Assembly: GCA_016781735.1 (NCBI GenBank)
Contig: JADDPT010000096.1
Coordinates: forward strand, 1-36,046
Origin: Rubrobacter sp.
GTDB taxonomy: Bacteria; Chloroflexota; Chloroflexia; Thermobaculales; Thermobaculaceae
Direction: 5' to 3'
Length of the DNA stretch: 36,046 nucleotides
Shown: positions 25,886-34,127 of the stretch, in pieces
Position numbering within the stretch: position 1 is the stretch's first letter
Layout: every line of letters begins with the position of its first letter
Program-made: the position numbers and the translations under genes
The notes under the pieces: generated by a model
Told to the model about the DNA's origin: nothing
What the model saw: only the letters and a program-made list of their open reading frames with translations
Database searches by the model: none

Positions 25886-25913
25886 GAGCAGGCGCGGCCG
25901 TTGCAGCCTGCTC
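25886..25913. terminator. Hairpin downstream of the P-loop kinase gene
   Basis: GAGCAGGC (25886-25893) pairs perfectly with GCCTGCTC (25906-25913) across a 12-nt loop. It is 52 bp past the kinase stop and may end that transcript, but no T-run follows. Confidence 0.35.
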
Positions 25914-25964
25914 CAGATCGCCTCGTCCCGAGTACTCGCGCTGACACCGATCGTCGTCGGCTCG

Positions 25965-26507
25965 TCAGGTTTCGCGCTCGGGCCGGAACCTAAGCAGGAT
26001 CTCGTCCACTGTTTCCTCCGACGTCTGGTCGGAGTTATCGATCCACAATCCCACTCCTGCCATAGTGATCCTCAAGATATTGTCGAGATACCTAGCCCAC
26101 TCCTCGCCGAGGGGACGCTTCATCCGGCCGGTATCCCTCTCAGCGACGATCTCTACACGGGGCGCGAGCACGACCAAGGAGAACGGCACGCCCTCCAACT
26201 CCGCCTGTAGCTGCTGCCACCGATCTCCCAGGATGATGTCATCAAGCACAGCGGTGAACCCAGCCTTGTAGAATGAGATCCCGAGAAGACACATGTTCCT
26301 CAGGCGCAGGCGAAGCTGCTGCGCGGCCTCGCCGGTGGGCTCGCCAGGTTCGCTGACCCACTCACCTCCCGACACAATCATCCCCTGCAGCACATCCGCC
26401 TCCACATGCGCTGCTCGCACAAACCGATGCGCGAGCAGGCGCGCAACGGTTGACTTGCCGGCCGCCTGAATGCCGGTGACAACGATGATGACTGGTCGGC
26501 TGCTCAT
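25965..26507 (-). CDS. P-loop kinase/phosphotransferase-like ATPase
   Basis: A 180-residue P-loop protein. Walker A is GIQAAGKST (12-20, Lys18), followed by a DVLQGMIVSGG segment and a LID-like run (RDTGRMKRPLGEEW). The fold and length fit the AAA_33/chloramphenicol phosphotransferase-like group, which phosphorylates small molecules. The substrate is unknown, and there is no resistance context. The ATG at 26507 has no visible Shine-Dalgarno site. It stands alone, with gaps of 135 and 283 bp on its sides. Confidence 0.78.
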   Translation of the reverse strand: MSSRPVIIVVTGIQAAGKSTVARLLAHRFVRAAHVEADVLQGMIVSGGEWVSEPGEPTGEAAQQLRLRLRNMCLLGISFYKAGFTAVLDDIILGDRWQQLQAELEGVPFSLVVLAPRVEIVAERDTGRMKRPLGEEWARYLDNILRITMAGVGLWIDNSDQTSEETVDEILLRFRPERET

Positions 26508-26790
26508 CGACGGATTGGAGGTCAGTCTGCCACGTCCGTAGTGTGAACTTCAGGCCCTCGGGGCGACACGTCTGTCCGGCTCGGATAAAGTCTACATCTC
26601 AGCGCGCACAAGCGTCACGTTGGCCCTGCGTGTCTGCGTGTGTCCCCGCTGCAACTGGTGAGTAGAGAGCCTTATTCGACGCATCGGAGAACGGCCACCG
26701 TCGAGTGGGGAGGAGCGGCTGAGTGATGCCAAGCCCTGCGCACGGGTTTATGGCGAAACCTGCTACCAGAGTTCCGCCGATATTGATGCA
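26508..26790. other. 283-bp intergenic region, nothing recognised
   Basis: It lies between the kinase gene start and the M24 gene stop, both on the minus strand. No gene, T-tailed hairpin or clear promoter was seen. Confidence 0.45.
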
Positions 26791-27879
26791 CTACAGCTCA
26801 AGGACTGCCGGTCGCTCGTAGGTCTGTCCATCGAGATCCACCGAGATAGCGGGCCAGTCTGGGATCCGGGTAAGCACCTCGTTCTCCTCGGGTCCGACCA
26901 GGATCGTGTCCTCCGCCTTCACCCCTGTTATCGAGGGGTTCCACGCGAATGCCTGTCCCTCGGCCACCACCTGATCGGCCTCCGGCGTGCCCAGGTACTC
27001 GCGCGGCTCGTACCCGGCGGCCCCTCCCTGGTGGTGCCGCTGCCACTCGTCCGGGAAGCCGCTCTGTGCATACGCCTCAACCGCGCGGGCGAACACACCC
27101 CTCAGGCTCACGCCCGGACGAGTCGCTTCGAGAAAGGTCGCGTCCACCTTCAGCACTGCCTCCTGCTTGCGGCGCAGCTCGTCCGGAAGGGGACCGAAAT
27201 GCACGAGGCGCGTAATGGAGCACACGAGCCCGTGCCTTCTACCGCACAGGACAAGCATCGCATACCGGTCCACCTTCTTGTCCGTCGGCAAGGGATGACG
27301 GTATTGGTAGATGCGCTCGTCCGTCGCAACCAGGTCCACTATCGGCAGTACCCCTCTTGAATACGCTTCCGCTGAGAGAGCTGCGGCGATCTCATATTCC
27401 GACTGTCCGGGGCTTATCCGCCGGATCGCTGCGTTCATCGCCTCTCCGCACAACCTCCCAATCTCGCGCAAGCGGTCGCCCTCCTCGGGGGTGAGGTGTG
27501 CTCGCATCTGAGCCATGTCTTGGCTGACGTCAGTAGCACCGGGGTACGGACAGTCCGAGGCCAGCGCGAGCCCTTCAGTGAGGCTTCCCACGGCGTCACC
27601 CGACTCGTACCACCTGTCTCCCACCGGCTCCCAGCCCTGAGCTTCCAATCCCTCCTCATGTAACAGTCTTGGGGTCTCGATGTTGTTTGCGACTAGGTAG
27701 CGGCCGGAGGGAGTGTACAGGAGCGCACCCTCGCCGTAATCCGTGGCGATGTTGATGTGACTCGCCGCGCCCCCGGTGGCCCACGCGAAAGAGCTGACCC
27801 GCCGCAAGAGGAGGGCATCCAGCCCCCTCCCGGCGAGAAGCTCTCGTACTCTCTGCTCCTTCTGTCCGTGCTCGCTCAT
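26791..27879 (-). CDS. M24-family peptidase homologue lacking both metal-site Asp residues
   Basis: A 362-residue two-domain pita-bread-fold protein: creatinase-like N-terminal domain (about 1-135), then the catalytic fold. The usual metal motif VDxGA...SDITR reads VLCGRRHGLVCSITRLVHFG, so both bridging Asp residues are gone. A HHQGG segment and KAEDTILV remain from the later motifs. Such metal-free M24 members include creatinase, so another hydrolytic role is likely. The ATG at 27879 has GAGGTG about 7 nt upstream; a GTG at 27888 is possible. It starts 14 bp after the aldo/keto reductase stop, in the same operon. Confidence 0.83.
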   Translation of the reverse strand: MSEHGQKEQRVRELLAGRGLDALLLRRVSSFAWATGGAASHINIATDYGEGALLYTPSGRYLVANNIETPRLLHEEGLEAQGWEPVGDRWYESGDAVGSLTEGLALASDCPYPGATDVSQDMAQMRAHLTPEEGDRLREIGRLCGEAMNAAIRRISPGQSEYEIAAALSAEAYSRGVLPIVDLVATDERIYQYRHPLPTDKKVDRYAMLVLCGRRHGLVCSITRLVHFGPLPDELRRKQEAVLKVDATFLEATRPGVSLRGVFARAVEAYAQSGFPDEWQRHHQGGAAGYEPREYLGTPEADQVVAEGQAFAWNPSITGVKAEDTILVGPEENEVLTRIPDWPAISVDLDGQTYERPAVLEL

Positions 27880-27893
27880 CTGCGGCACCTCAC

Positions 27894-28871
27894 CTACGAG
27901 CCGCCGGCAGGAACACCCGCCTCGTTCTGGCGGAACTGCTCGATCTCCGCAAGTTCATCCTCGCTGAGACGGAACGTACCCGCGCCGATGATGCCCTCCA
28001 CCTGGTCGGGACGGCGAGCGCCCACAATCGCCCCGGTAACGGCAGGATGTCGGAGCGCCCAGGCAATCGCCACCTCGCCCGGTGAGCGACCGTGTCGCTC
28101 ACCTATCGAGCGCAGCAGCTCAGTCAACTCCAGGTTGCGGGAGAGCTGTGGCTCCTGGAAATACTCCGAGCCCTTGCGCCAGTCGTCGTCGGGCAGGCCG
28201 TCTATGCGCTCTTTCGTCATCTTGCCGGTAAGCAGGCCGGACTGCATCGGCGAGTAGACGATCACGCCGATGTTGTGCTCCTGGCAGTAGGGTAGCTGCT
28301 CCGCCTCAACCTCCGGTCTGACAAGCGAGTACGGCGGCTGGTACGTGTCTATCGGCGCTATCTTCCCTACAAGCTCCATCTGCTCAACTGAAAAGTTGGA
28401 GACGCCTATGTACCGGACCTTGCCTTCCTTCTTCAGCTCCGCCATCGCTACCCAGCCCTCCTCGATCTCCTCCTCGGGGTCGGGCCAGTGCATCTGGTAG
28501 AGATCGATCACGTCGGTCTGCAGCCGCCTCAGGCTGTTCTCACACTCCTCGCGGACGGAAGCCGTCTTGAGGCTGTTGTACAGGCTGCGGTCGGGGTTCC
28601 ACCTGATAGCGCACTTGGTGAACACCAACGGCTTCTCGGACCGCCCCTTGATCGCGCGCGCCACAACTTCTTCCGACCGGCCGAGGCCGTATGCGGGCGC
28701 GGTGTCTATCCAGTTCATCCCGAGGTCGAGCGCGCTGTTGATCGCGGCAATGCTCTCCTCATCATCCTGCGGCCCCCAGCCGCCGGCCCACTCCCCACCC
28801 CCTATGGCCCATGCGCCGAAGCCGATAGGCGTTATCTGGAGGTCGGTCCTCCCAAACTGTCGCGTCTCCAT
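27894..28871 (-). CDS. Aldo/keto reductase
   Basis: A 325-residue NADPH-dependent TIM-barrel oxidoreductase. The tetrad is Asp56 and Tyr61 (WIDTAPAYGLGRSEE), Lys86 (VFTKC) and His128 (YQMHWPDP). The cofactor-binding end has VGARRPDQVEGI near 290. It resembles the AKR11/YghZ-like group that reduces aldehydes and ketones. The ATG at 28871 has GAGGAGG 8 nt upstream; a GTG at 28877 is in frame but less well placed. It is first of a two-gene operon and divergent from the M14 peptidase gene. Confidence 0.92.
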   Translation of the reverse strand: METRQFGRTDLQITPIGFGAWAIGGGEWAGGWGPQDDEESIAAINSALDLGMNWIDTAPAYGLGRSEEVVARAIKGRSEKPLVFTKCAIRWNPDRSLYNSLKTASVREECENSLRRLQTDVIDLYQMHWPDPEEEIEEGWVAMAELKKEGKVRYIGVSNFSVEQMELVGKIAPIDTYQPPYSLVRPEVEAEQLPYCQEHNIGVIVYSPMQSGLLTGKMTKERIDGLPDDDWRKGSEYFQEPQLSRNLELTELLRSIGERHGRSPGEVAIAWALRHPAVTGAIVGARRPDQVEGIIGAGTFRLSEDELAEIEQFRQNEAGVPAGGS

Positions 28872-29046
28872 GTACACATCCTCCTCAAGGTTTCCAGTAG
28901 CGGCGCATCGTTCGCACGAGCCGGGCCATCACACGGACTCACCCGCCTTCTACCAGTTGCGCAACACCACACTTACTTGCCAAGACCGCCTCGACCTGCG
29001 AAGATGCACGCGCACCACACAAAAGCACGCAGCAAGGGGGAGCCAA

Positions 29047-30738
29047 ATGCCGCAGGTCCGGTTCGACACATACTACCGATACGACGCGCTCACCGAGATA
29101 CTGCACGGGTACGCAGCCGAACGTCCCGACCTAGTGCAAGTAGAGAGCATCGGCCAAAGCCACGAGGGACGCGACATCTGGCTCGTGACCGTAACCAACT
29201 CTGATACGGGGACGCACAATGAGAAGCCGGCGCTGTGGGTGGACGGCAACATCCACGCAAGCGAGGTGTCGCCGTCGAGCGCGTGCCTGTACCTGCTCAA
29301 CAGGCTTGTGACGGAGTACGGCTCGAACCCTGACATCACCCGATGTCTTGACACACGGGCATTCTACATCTGCCCGCGCATCAACCCCGACGGGGCGGAG
29401 TTGGCGCTCGCTGACGTGCCGAGGATCATCCGGTCGAGCACGCGCCCGTACCCGTACGACGAGGAGCCTTCGGGAAACCTTGTGGAGCAGGACGTGGACG
29501 TCGACGGCCGAATCCTGATGATGAGGGTGCCGGACCCAAACGGCACTTGGAAGATCAACCCCGAGGAGCCGCGCCTGCTGACGCGCCGGGATCCCACCGA
29601 AGCAGGCGGGCAGTATTACAGGGTGCTGCCGGAGGGTCTCCTTGAGGATTACGACGGCGCACTGATAAAGATCCGGCCCCGCAAGGAAGGCCTGGACCTG
29701 AACCGCAACTTCCCCGCGATGTGGCGGCAGGAGAGCGAGCAGCGCGGCGCTGGGCCGTACCCCACGTCGGAGCCCGAGGTGCGTGCGATAGTACACTTTA
29801 TCGCAAACCACCCGAACATCACCGGCGAGATCACCTTCCACACCTTCTCGGGCGTGCTCCTGCGGCCATACGCGGACAAGAGCGACGAGGAGTTCCCCGC
29901 CGAGGACCTGTGGACGTACGAGAAGATTGGCGCCAAGGGCACGGAGATCACGGGCTACCCGGCGATCTCCGTGTACCACGACTTCCGCTACCACCCGAAG
30001 GAGGTGATAACGGGCGCCTTCGACGAGTGGATGTACGAGCACATGGGCGTGTTCGGGTGGACCGTGGAGATATGGAGTCCGCAGAAGCAGGCGGGAATCA
30101 AAGAGTATAAATACATTGACTGGTTCCGCGAGCACCCGGTCGAGGACGACCTGAAGCTGCTCGCATGGAGCGACAGCACGCTCAACGGTAGGGGATACGT
30201 AGACTGGTATCGCTTCGAGCATCCGCAGCTAGGTGCCGTCGAGTTGGGTGGCTGGAACCGATTGTACTCGCTCACGAACCCACCGCCCGACAAGCTGGAG
30301 AAAGAGGTCGCGCTCTTCCCCGACTGGGTCGTGTGGCACCTGCTCATCTCGCCGAAGCTGGAGGTGCTGGAGGCGAGCAGCAGGCAGCTCGGTGAGGACA
30401 CATACAGGGTGCGCCTAGTCGTGCACAACACCGGCTGGCTCCCCAGCTACGTCACGAAGAAGGCGGCTGAGAAGAAGACGACGCGCGGAGTCGTCTGCAA
30501 GATCGAGCTGCCGGACGGCGCGACGCTGGAGACAGGAGAGGCCCGCATAGAGCTAGGTCAGCTTGAGGGACGCGCGTACAAGCCGTCCGCGCCTAGCATC
30601 TGGAGCGCCGACCCCACGGAGGACCGCCTGAAGGCGGAGTGGGTGGTCCGCTCGCCAGGCGGAGGTAGGGTGATGCTCTGCGCCAGGCACGAGCGCGCCG
30701 GGACCGTGCGTGCGGAGGTGGAACTTTCTCCGCAGTGA
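29047..30738 (+). CDS. M14-family zinc carboxypeptidase
   Basis: A 563-residue protein. Zinc ligands are His70 and Glu73 (GNIHASEVS) and His265 (ITFHTFSG); the catalytic Glu is Glu341 (TVEIWSPQ). Substrate residues include Asn219/Arg220 in DLNRNFP. An 80-residue insertion (about 130-212) separates NPDG from DLNRNFP. About 190 residues after the catalytic domain form a probable beta-sandwich. There is no signal peptide, so the enzyme seems cytosolic. The start is ATG at 29047 with AAGGGGGAG about 6 nt upstream; the open frame back to 28567 runs into the antisense side of the aldo/keto reductase gene. The physiological peptide is unknown. Confidence 0.9.
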   Translation: MPQVRFDTYYRYDALTEILHGYAAERPDLVQVESIGQSHEGRDIWLVTVTNSDTGTHNEKPALWVDGNIHASEVSPSSACLYLLNRLVTEYGSNPDITRCLDTRAFYICPRINPDGAELALADVPRIIRSSTRPYPYDEEPSGNLVEQDVDVDGRILMMRVPDPNGTWKINPEEPRLLTRRDPTEAGGQYYRVLPEGLLEDYDGALIKIRPRKEGLDLNRNFPAMWRQESEQRGAGPYPTSEPEVRAIVHFIANHPNITGEITFHTFSGVLLRPYADKSDEEFPAEDLWTYEKIGAKGTEITGYPAISVYHDFRYHPKEVITGAFDEWMYEHMGVFGWTVEIWSPQKQAGIKEYKYIDWFREHPVEDDLKLLAWSDSTLNGRGYVDWYRFEHPQLGAVELGGWNRLYSLTNPPPDKLEKEVALFPDWVVWHLLISPKLEVLEASSRQLGEDTYRVRLVVHNTGWLPSYVTKKAAEKKTTRGVVCKIELPDGATLETGEARIELGQLEGRAYKPSAPSIWSADPTEDRLKAEWVVRSPGGGRVMLCARHERAGTVRAEVELSPQ

Positions 30739-30785
30739 CATCCATCAAGGCAGGTCACCGCAGGGGCACGCCGAGAAATGACACG

Positions 30786-30817
30786 CCAGCACAGCGGGAC
30801 ACCTTACGCCGTGCTGG
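30786..30817. terminator. Hairpin between convergent M14 peptidase and hemQ genes
   Basis: CCAGCAC (30786-30792) pairs with GTGCTGG (30811-30817). After one mismatch, GCG (30794-30796) pairs with CGC (30807-30809), leaving a 10-nt loop. Its position between two converging stops suggests shared termination. No T-run on either side. Confidence 0.35.
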
Positions 30818-30837
30818 ACCAGGATAACCCTGTCTGG

Positions 30838-31626
30838 CTACAGGTCGGCGAGGGCGCGGGCGGGCTCGCGGAGCCTGCCCAGGAAGATAGGAGTGTCCTG
30901 CTTGGTGTACCGCCGCACCTCAGTTGCCCGCAGCGAGAGCATCATCGCGTTCAGCTCCGAAGGATCGTCCGATTCGTTAGCGAGGATGAACTCATAGTCG
31001 CCGAGGCCGAACGCGTCAACCGTGTTCGAGAGCACACCGCCGCCCTCCGCTGTCGAGGGCTCGGCCGCAGGCTTGACTGCGGTGACTACGCCGCCCACGC
31101 CTTCTTCCGGCGCGGCGACAGGCACGAGTCTCTCCCGCGGAACCGCGTAGCGCCTGCCGACGCGGCCGTGCTCCGCCATCAACCTGCCTCGCTCCTCGCG
31201 AGAGAGCAGATACCAGTCCGTGGTCTTGATAAACGGGTACACGCTCGCGAACTGCTTCGGGGGCGCGCCGGCCGCAAACGCGGGCTGGTGATCGGGGTCG
31301 TAGCGCGGCTTAGTGGTGACGCCGATGTAGGTGTACGCCTGATGCAGGTATCGGCCCAGCCCGCTGTGGCGCAGACCGACCGCCAGCCGCTGAATAGCGT
31401 CAAGGTCGGGACCGAGCACCCACAGCATCAGGTCCGCCTCCTCTCGCAGGCCGACGAGCGAGTACGTCCCGCGCAGGGTGACGCTCTCGTCCCGCGCCTC
31501 CAAGGCGTTGAGAAACGCCTGCTTGCCCTGCTCCTGCTGCTCGATCGGCAGGCGGGCGTACTCCGGGTCGAGTCTGTAGAGCCAGAAGGCCGCGTATATC
31601 GCGCCGCTGTTCATAGCTGCCGTCAC
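30838..31626 (-). CDS. hemQ: Coproheme decarboxylase HemQ (chlorite dismutase family)
   Basis: A 262-residue protein that decarboxylates coproheme to heme b in the coproporphyrin-dependent pathway. Family marks are ASVYPFIKTTDWYLLSREER, the LMAEHGRVGRRY heme-side motif (near 150) and FGLGDYEFIL near 205. Between the last two lies a Pro/Ala/Glu-rich stretch (VPVAAPEEGVGGVVTAVKPA) that makes this region tens of residues longer than in well-known HemQ. The GTG at 31626 has GGAG upstream; an ATG at 31614 is also possible. It lies downstream of the sigma-factor gene but has its own promoter candidate. Confidence 0.87.
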   Translation of the reverse strand: MTAAMNSGAIYAAFWLYRLDPEYARLPIEQQEQGKQAFLNALEARDESVTLRGTYSLVGLREEADLMLWVLGPDLDAIQRLAVGLRHSGLGRYLHQAYTYIGVTTKPRYDPDHQPAFAAGAPPKQFASVYPFIKTTDWYLLSREERGRLMAEHGRVGRRYAVPRERLVPVAAPEEGVGGVVTAVKPAAEPSTAEGGGVLSNTVDAFGLGDYEFILANESDDPSELNAMMLSLRATEVRRYTKQDTPIFLGRLREPARALADL

Positions 31627-31710
31627 CTCTGTTCGCTCCTAACTACCACGGGCCCGGCACCGTACGGATAACAGTTGCCCGCGGGCCGCGCCATTAATCA
31701 GTCCATCAGG

Positions 31711-31719
31711 ATTGTAGCA
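31711..31719 (-). promoter_or_regulatory. Candidate extended -10 promoter of hemQ
   Basis: On the minus strand TGCTACAAT: a TGN extension followed by TACAAT, one base from consensus. No strong -35. It is about 85 bp upstream of the hemQ start. Confidence 0.4.
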
Positions 31720-31776
31720 CCGCCGGTCCGGGTGAACCAGCCGGAGGGTTGGGCTGGTGGCCCACAGAAAACAGGC

Positions 31777-32745
31777 TCACCGCAGTGAGGTCGGGGACTC
31801 GCGGAACCTGCGGCGAAGCTTCTCGAGGGCTTCCTTCTCCATCTGGCGGACGCGCTCTCGAGACACCCCAAGCTCCACTCCAACCTCGTCGAGCGTCTGG
31901 GAATCATCGTCGAGACCATAGCGTAGGGAGACGACGCGTCGCTCACGCTCAGTCAGCTCGCCAAGCGCCACTCGCAGCTCCGTGCACAGCATCTCCCTGG
32001 AGACCTGCTCCTCGGGCCGCTCGGTCTCAGTGTCCTCGAGCACGTCGGAGACCGCGACCAGACCGCCCTCGCCGTACGGCTGCTCGAGCGAGACTGTCTG
32101 CTGCGATGCCTTGATGATCTCGCGCAGGCGGTCCTTCTTGATACCCACCTCTTGCGCAAGCTCCTCGTTGGAGGGCTCTCTACCAAGCTGCTGGGAGAGC
32201 TTGTCACCTGCATGGGAGATGCGCGTCATCGTCTCCGACACCTGTACCGGCAGGCGCACGACCCGACCGTGGTTGAGCAGTGCGCGCGTTACCGCCTGGC
32301 GGATCCACCAGATCGCGTACGTGCTGAAGCGGAAGCCGCGGGAGGGATCGAACTTATCCGCTGCCCTCATCAGCCCTATGTTGCCCTCCTCAATCAGGTC
32401 CCCTAAAGGCAACTCCCTGCCGGCGTAGCGGCGCGCGACAGAGACCACCAGCCGCAGGTTCGCCTCGATGAGCCTGCGCCGGGCATCCGCGCCCTGCGCT
32501 GCTTCCTCGAGAAGACTGTCCCGACGCGCAGGTTCGGAGCAACTTTCCAGCTTGCCGATCGCCTTGCGGCCACGCTGGATGCAGTCAGCAAGCTCGCGCT
32601 CTTCGGCGGGCGTGAGGAGCGGCACTGCGCCGATATCCCTGAGATAAATCGCAAGGGGATTACCCGACGCGTCGGTTTCGGTCGGGGTAATTCGCTCCGG
32701 TGATTCGGAGAGGGTAAGGCTTTCTTCCGTCCGCAGTGCGTTCAT
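31777..32745 (-). CDS. Group-2 RNA polymerase sigma-70 factor (RpoD/SigA family)
   Basis: A 322-residue sigma factor. Region 1.2 has NPLAIYLRDIGAVPLLTPAEE. Regions 2.1-2.4 have DLIEEGNIGLMRAADKFD and RFSTYAIWWIRQAVTRAL. Region 3 follows, and region 4.2 has TLDEVGVELGVSRERVRQ. It lacks the long acidic region 1.1 and the non-conserved region of the housekeeping factor, so it is probably an alternative, non-essential sigma. The ATG at 32745 is chosen because family sequence starts soon after; a GTG at 32811 is in frame. It is preceded by a palindrome and a PhoB-like direct repeat, and lies just downstream of a two-component operon. Confidence 0.9.
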   Translation of the reverse strand: MNALRTEESLTLSESPERITPTETDASGNPLAIYLRDIGAVPLLTPAEERELADCIQRGRKAIGKLESCSEPARRDSLLEEAAQGADARRRLIEANLRLVVSVARRYAGRELPLGDLIEEGNIGLMRAADKFDPSRGFRFSTYAIWWIRQAVTRALLNHGRVVRLPVQVSETMTRISHAGDKLSQQLGREPSNEELAQEVGIKKDRLREIIKASQQTVSLEQPYGEGGLVAVSDVLEDTETERPEEQVSREMLCTELRVALGELTERERRVVSLRYGLDDDSQTLDEVGVELGVSRERVRQMEKEALEKLRRRFRESPTSLR

Positions 32746-32850
32746 ATACTGCAACCCTGGGCCGGCCAGCAATAAGTCGACGGAAACGCTCCGTCCGGTG
32801 GGGTCGATCACCCGGCGACGGTGTCGCGGGTAAACCCCGGTGCCCGGCTC

Positions 32851-32865
32851 TACACTTCAAGTGTA
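32851..32865. promoter_or_regulatory. 15-bp palindrome TACACTTCAAGTGTA upstream of the sigma gene
   Basis: Perfect 7-bp half-sites around a central C, about 105 bp upstream of the sigma ATG. Its size and symmetry fit a dimeric repressor site; no regulator is identified. Confidence 0.4.
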
Positions 32866-32896
32866 TGTGGGCAACTTCTGGCTACCGTTCACCGAT

Positions 32897-32914
32897 CATC
32901 AAGTTTTCATCAAG
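32897..32914 (-). promoter_or_regulatory. PhoB/OmpR-type direct repeat upstream of the sigma gene
   Basis: On the minus strand CTTGATG AAAA CTTGATG: two identical 7-mers with a 4-bp A-rich spacer, an 11-bp period. This is the layout of a Pho box (7+4+7) for tandem OmpR-family regulators. An OmpR-type regulator is encoded at 34124-34819, just upstream in the same direction. Confidence 0.5.
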
Positions 32915-32975
32915 AAGTAGCCTGTGCGAGACGACAAACACGAACGACTCTGCAGCGGCAGGAGGGTGAGAGGAG

Positions 32976-34127
32976 TTAGCGGGACGAGGCGCCAACGGTC
33001 GAGGAGACGGCTACGGGCAGGGTGAAGGCGAAGGTTGAACCCTTGCCCGGCCCTTCACTCTCGGCCCAGATCCGGCCGCCCATCGCCTCGACAAGCGCAC
33101 GAGCTATGGAGAGGCCAACGCCCGAGCCGCCGCCCTCGCGGGAGCGCGATTTCTCGACTCTGTAGAACCGCTCGAAGACGTGCGGCAGGTGCTCGCCGGC
33201 GATACCCTCTCCCGTATCCGTCACGGTGAACAGCACCTGCTCCCCTTGCGGTCGTCCTTGCAGCACCACGCGGCCTCCCGGCGGAGTGTAACGCAGTGCG
33301 TTGTTGAGCAGGTTCGTCAGCACCTGTACCACCCGATCACCGTCGGCCATTACATCAGGGAGGCCACCTGTCTCCTCCCACTCCAGCGCAACACCCTTCT
33401 CGGCAAAGCGAGGCCAGCAGCGCTCCGTCGTGCAGCGTAGTATCTCCGACGGGGAGACGGCGCCGGAGTTGAGCGATAGGCTGCCGGCCTCGGCACGGGA
33501 GAGCTGCTGCAGGTCGTCAACGAGGCGTCGCATCCGCTCCGCCTCCCCGTGCAGCAGCGTCCAGGTATCGCGGGAGGGTGTCACCACCCCGTCGAGGAGA
33601 CCCTCTATGTACCCCTCCAGAGTCGTGAGGGGGGTGCGGAGCTCGTGCGACACGTCCATCATCAACTCCCTGCGCCGACGCTCGACCCCTTCCAGCGAGG
33701 TCGCCATCACGTTGAAGCTCTCCGAGAGGGCGCCGAGCTCGTCCGGCTCCTGGACCGGTACCCGTTCGCTGTATCGGCCTGAGGAGATGCGCCGGGTGGC
33801 GGCGAGCATGTGGAGCACGGGCCGGGTGATCCTACCCGACACAAAGAGGCTTACACCGGTTGCGGCGAGCATTCCCCCCACGCCGGCGACGAGCAACGAG
33901 AGCAGGAGCGCCCGCTCAAACGCGCTCGACACGGAGGCGCGCACCTCCTCCGCGGTCAGCGATCGTCCGAGCCCGGGCACGTCCTCAACCAGCCGTCCAA
34001 AGAGGTAGGGCGTCAGGAAGGACAGTCCGACGAGTAGGGTCAGCGTGCCGAAGAGGGCGACCAGGAAGTGCGAGAAGAAGAGCTTGGCCTTCAGGTTCTT
34101 CGGCAGGAGGCGCAGGAGAAGCGTCAT
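32976..34127 (-). CDS. Sensor histidine kinase with HAMP domain
   Basis: A 383-residue membrane kinase. Two membrane segments (about 16-44 and 73-97) flank a small external loop of about 28 residues, too short for a typical ligand domain. HAMP follows (about 98-150), then HisKA with His161 in MDVSHELRTPL. The ATPase domain has an N box (LTNLLNNALRYTPPGG), G1 (DTGEGI) and G2 (GSGVGLSI). The start is ATG at 34127 inside the regulator's stop (ATGA overlap); the longer open frame to 34661 overlaps that gene and is rejected. The signal sensed is unknown; envelope state is plausible given the short loop. Confidence 0.92.
   Translation of the reverse strand: MTLLLRLLPKNLKAKLFFSHFLVALFGTLTLLVGLSFLTPYLFGRLVEDVPGLGRSLTAEEVRASVSSAFERALLLSLLVAGVGGMLAATGVSLFVSGRITRPVLHMLAATRRISSGRYSERVPVQEPDELGALSESFNVMATSLEGVERRRRELMMDVSHELRTPLTTLEGYIEGLLDGVVTPSRDTWTLLHGEAERMRRLVDDLQQLSRAEAGSLSLNSGAVSPSEILRCTTERCWPRFAEKGVALEWEETGGLPDVMADGDRVVQVLTNLLNNALRYTPPGGRVVLQGRPQGEQVLFTVTDTGEGIAGEHLPHVFERFYRVEKSRSREGGGSGVGLSIARALVEAMGGRIWAESEGPGKGSTFAFTLPVAVSSTVGASSR

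Noticed and set aside
29131-30222. A 363-residue minus-strand frame under the M14 peptidase
   Set aside because: It is antisense to a gene with all zinc ligands in place; the translation has no recognisable domain.
31736-31758. Terminator after the sigma-factor gene
   Set aside because: ACCAGCC/GGCTGGT is a 7-bp stem, but no T-run follows on the minus strand, so it is only a possible hairpin.
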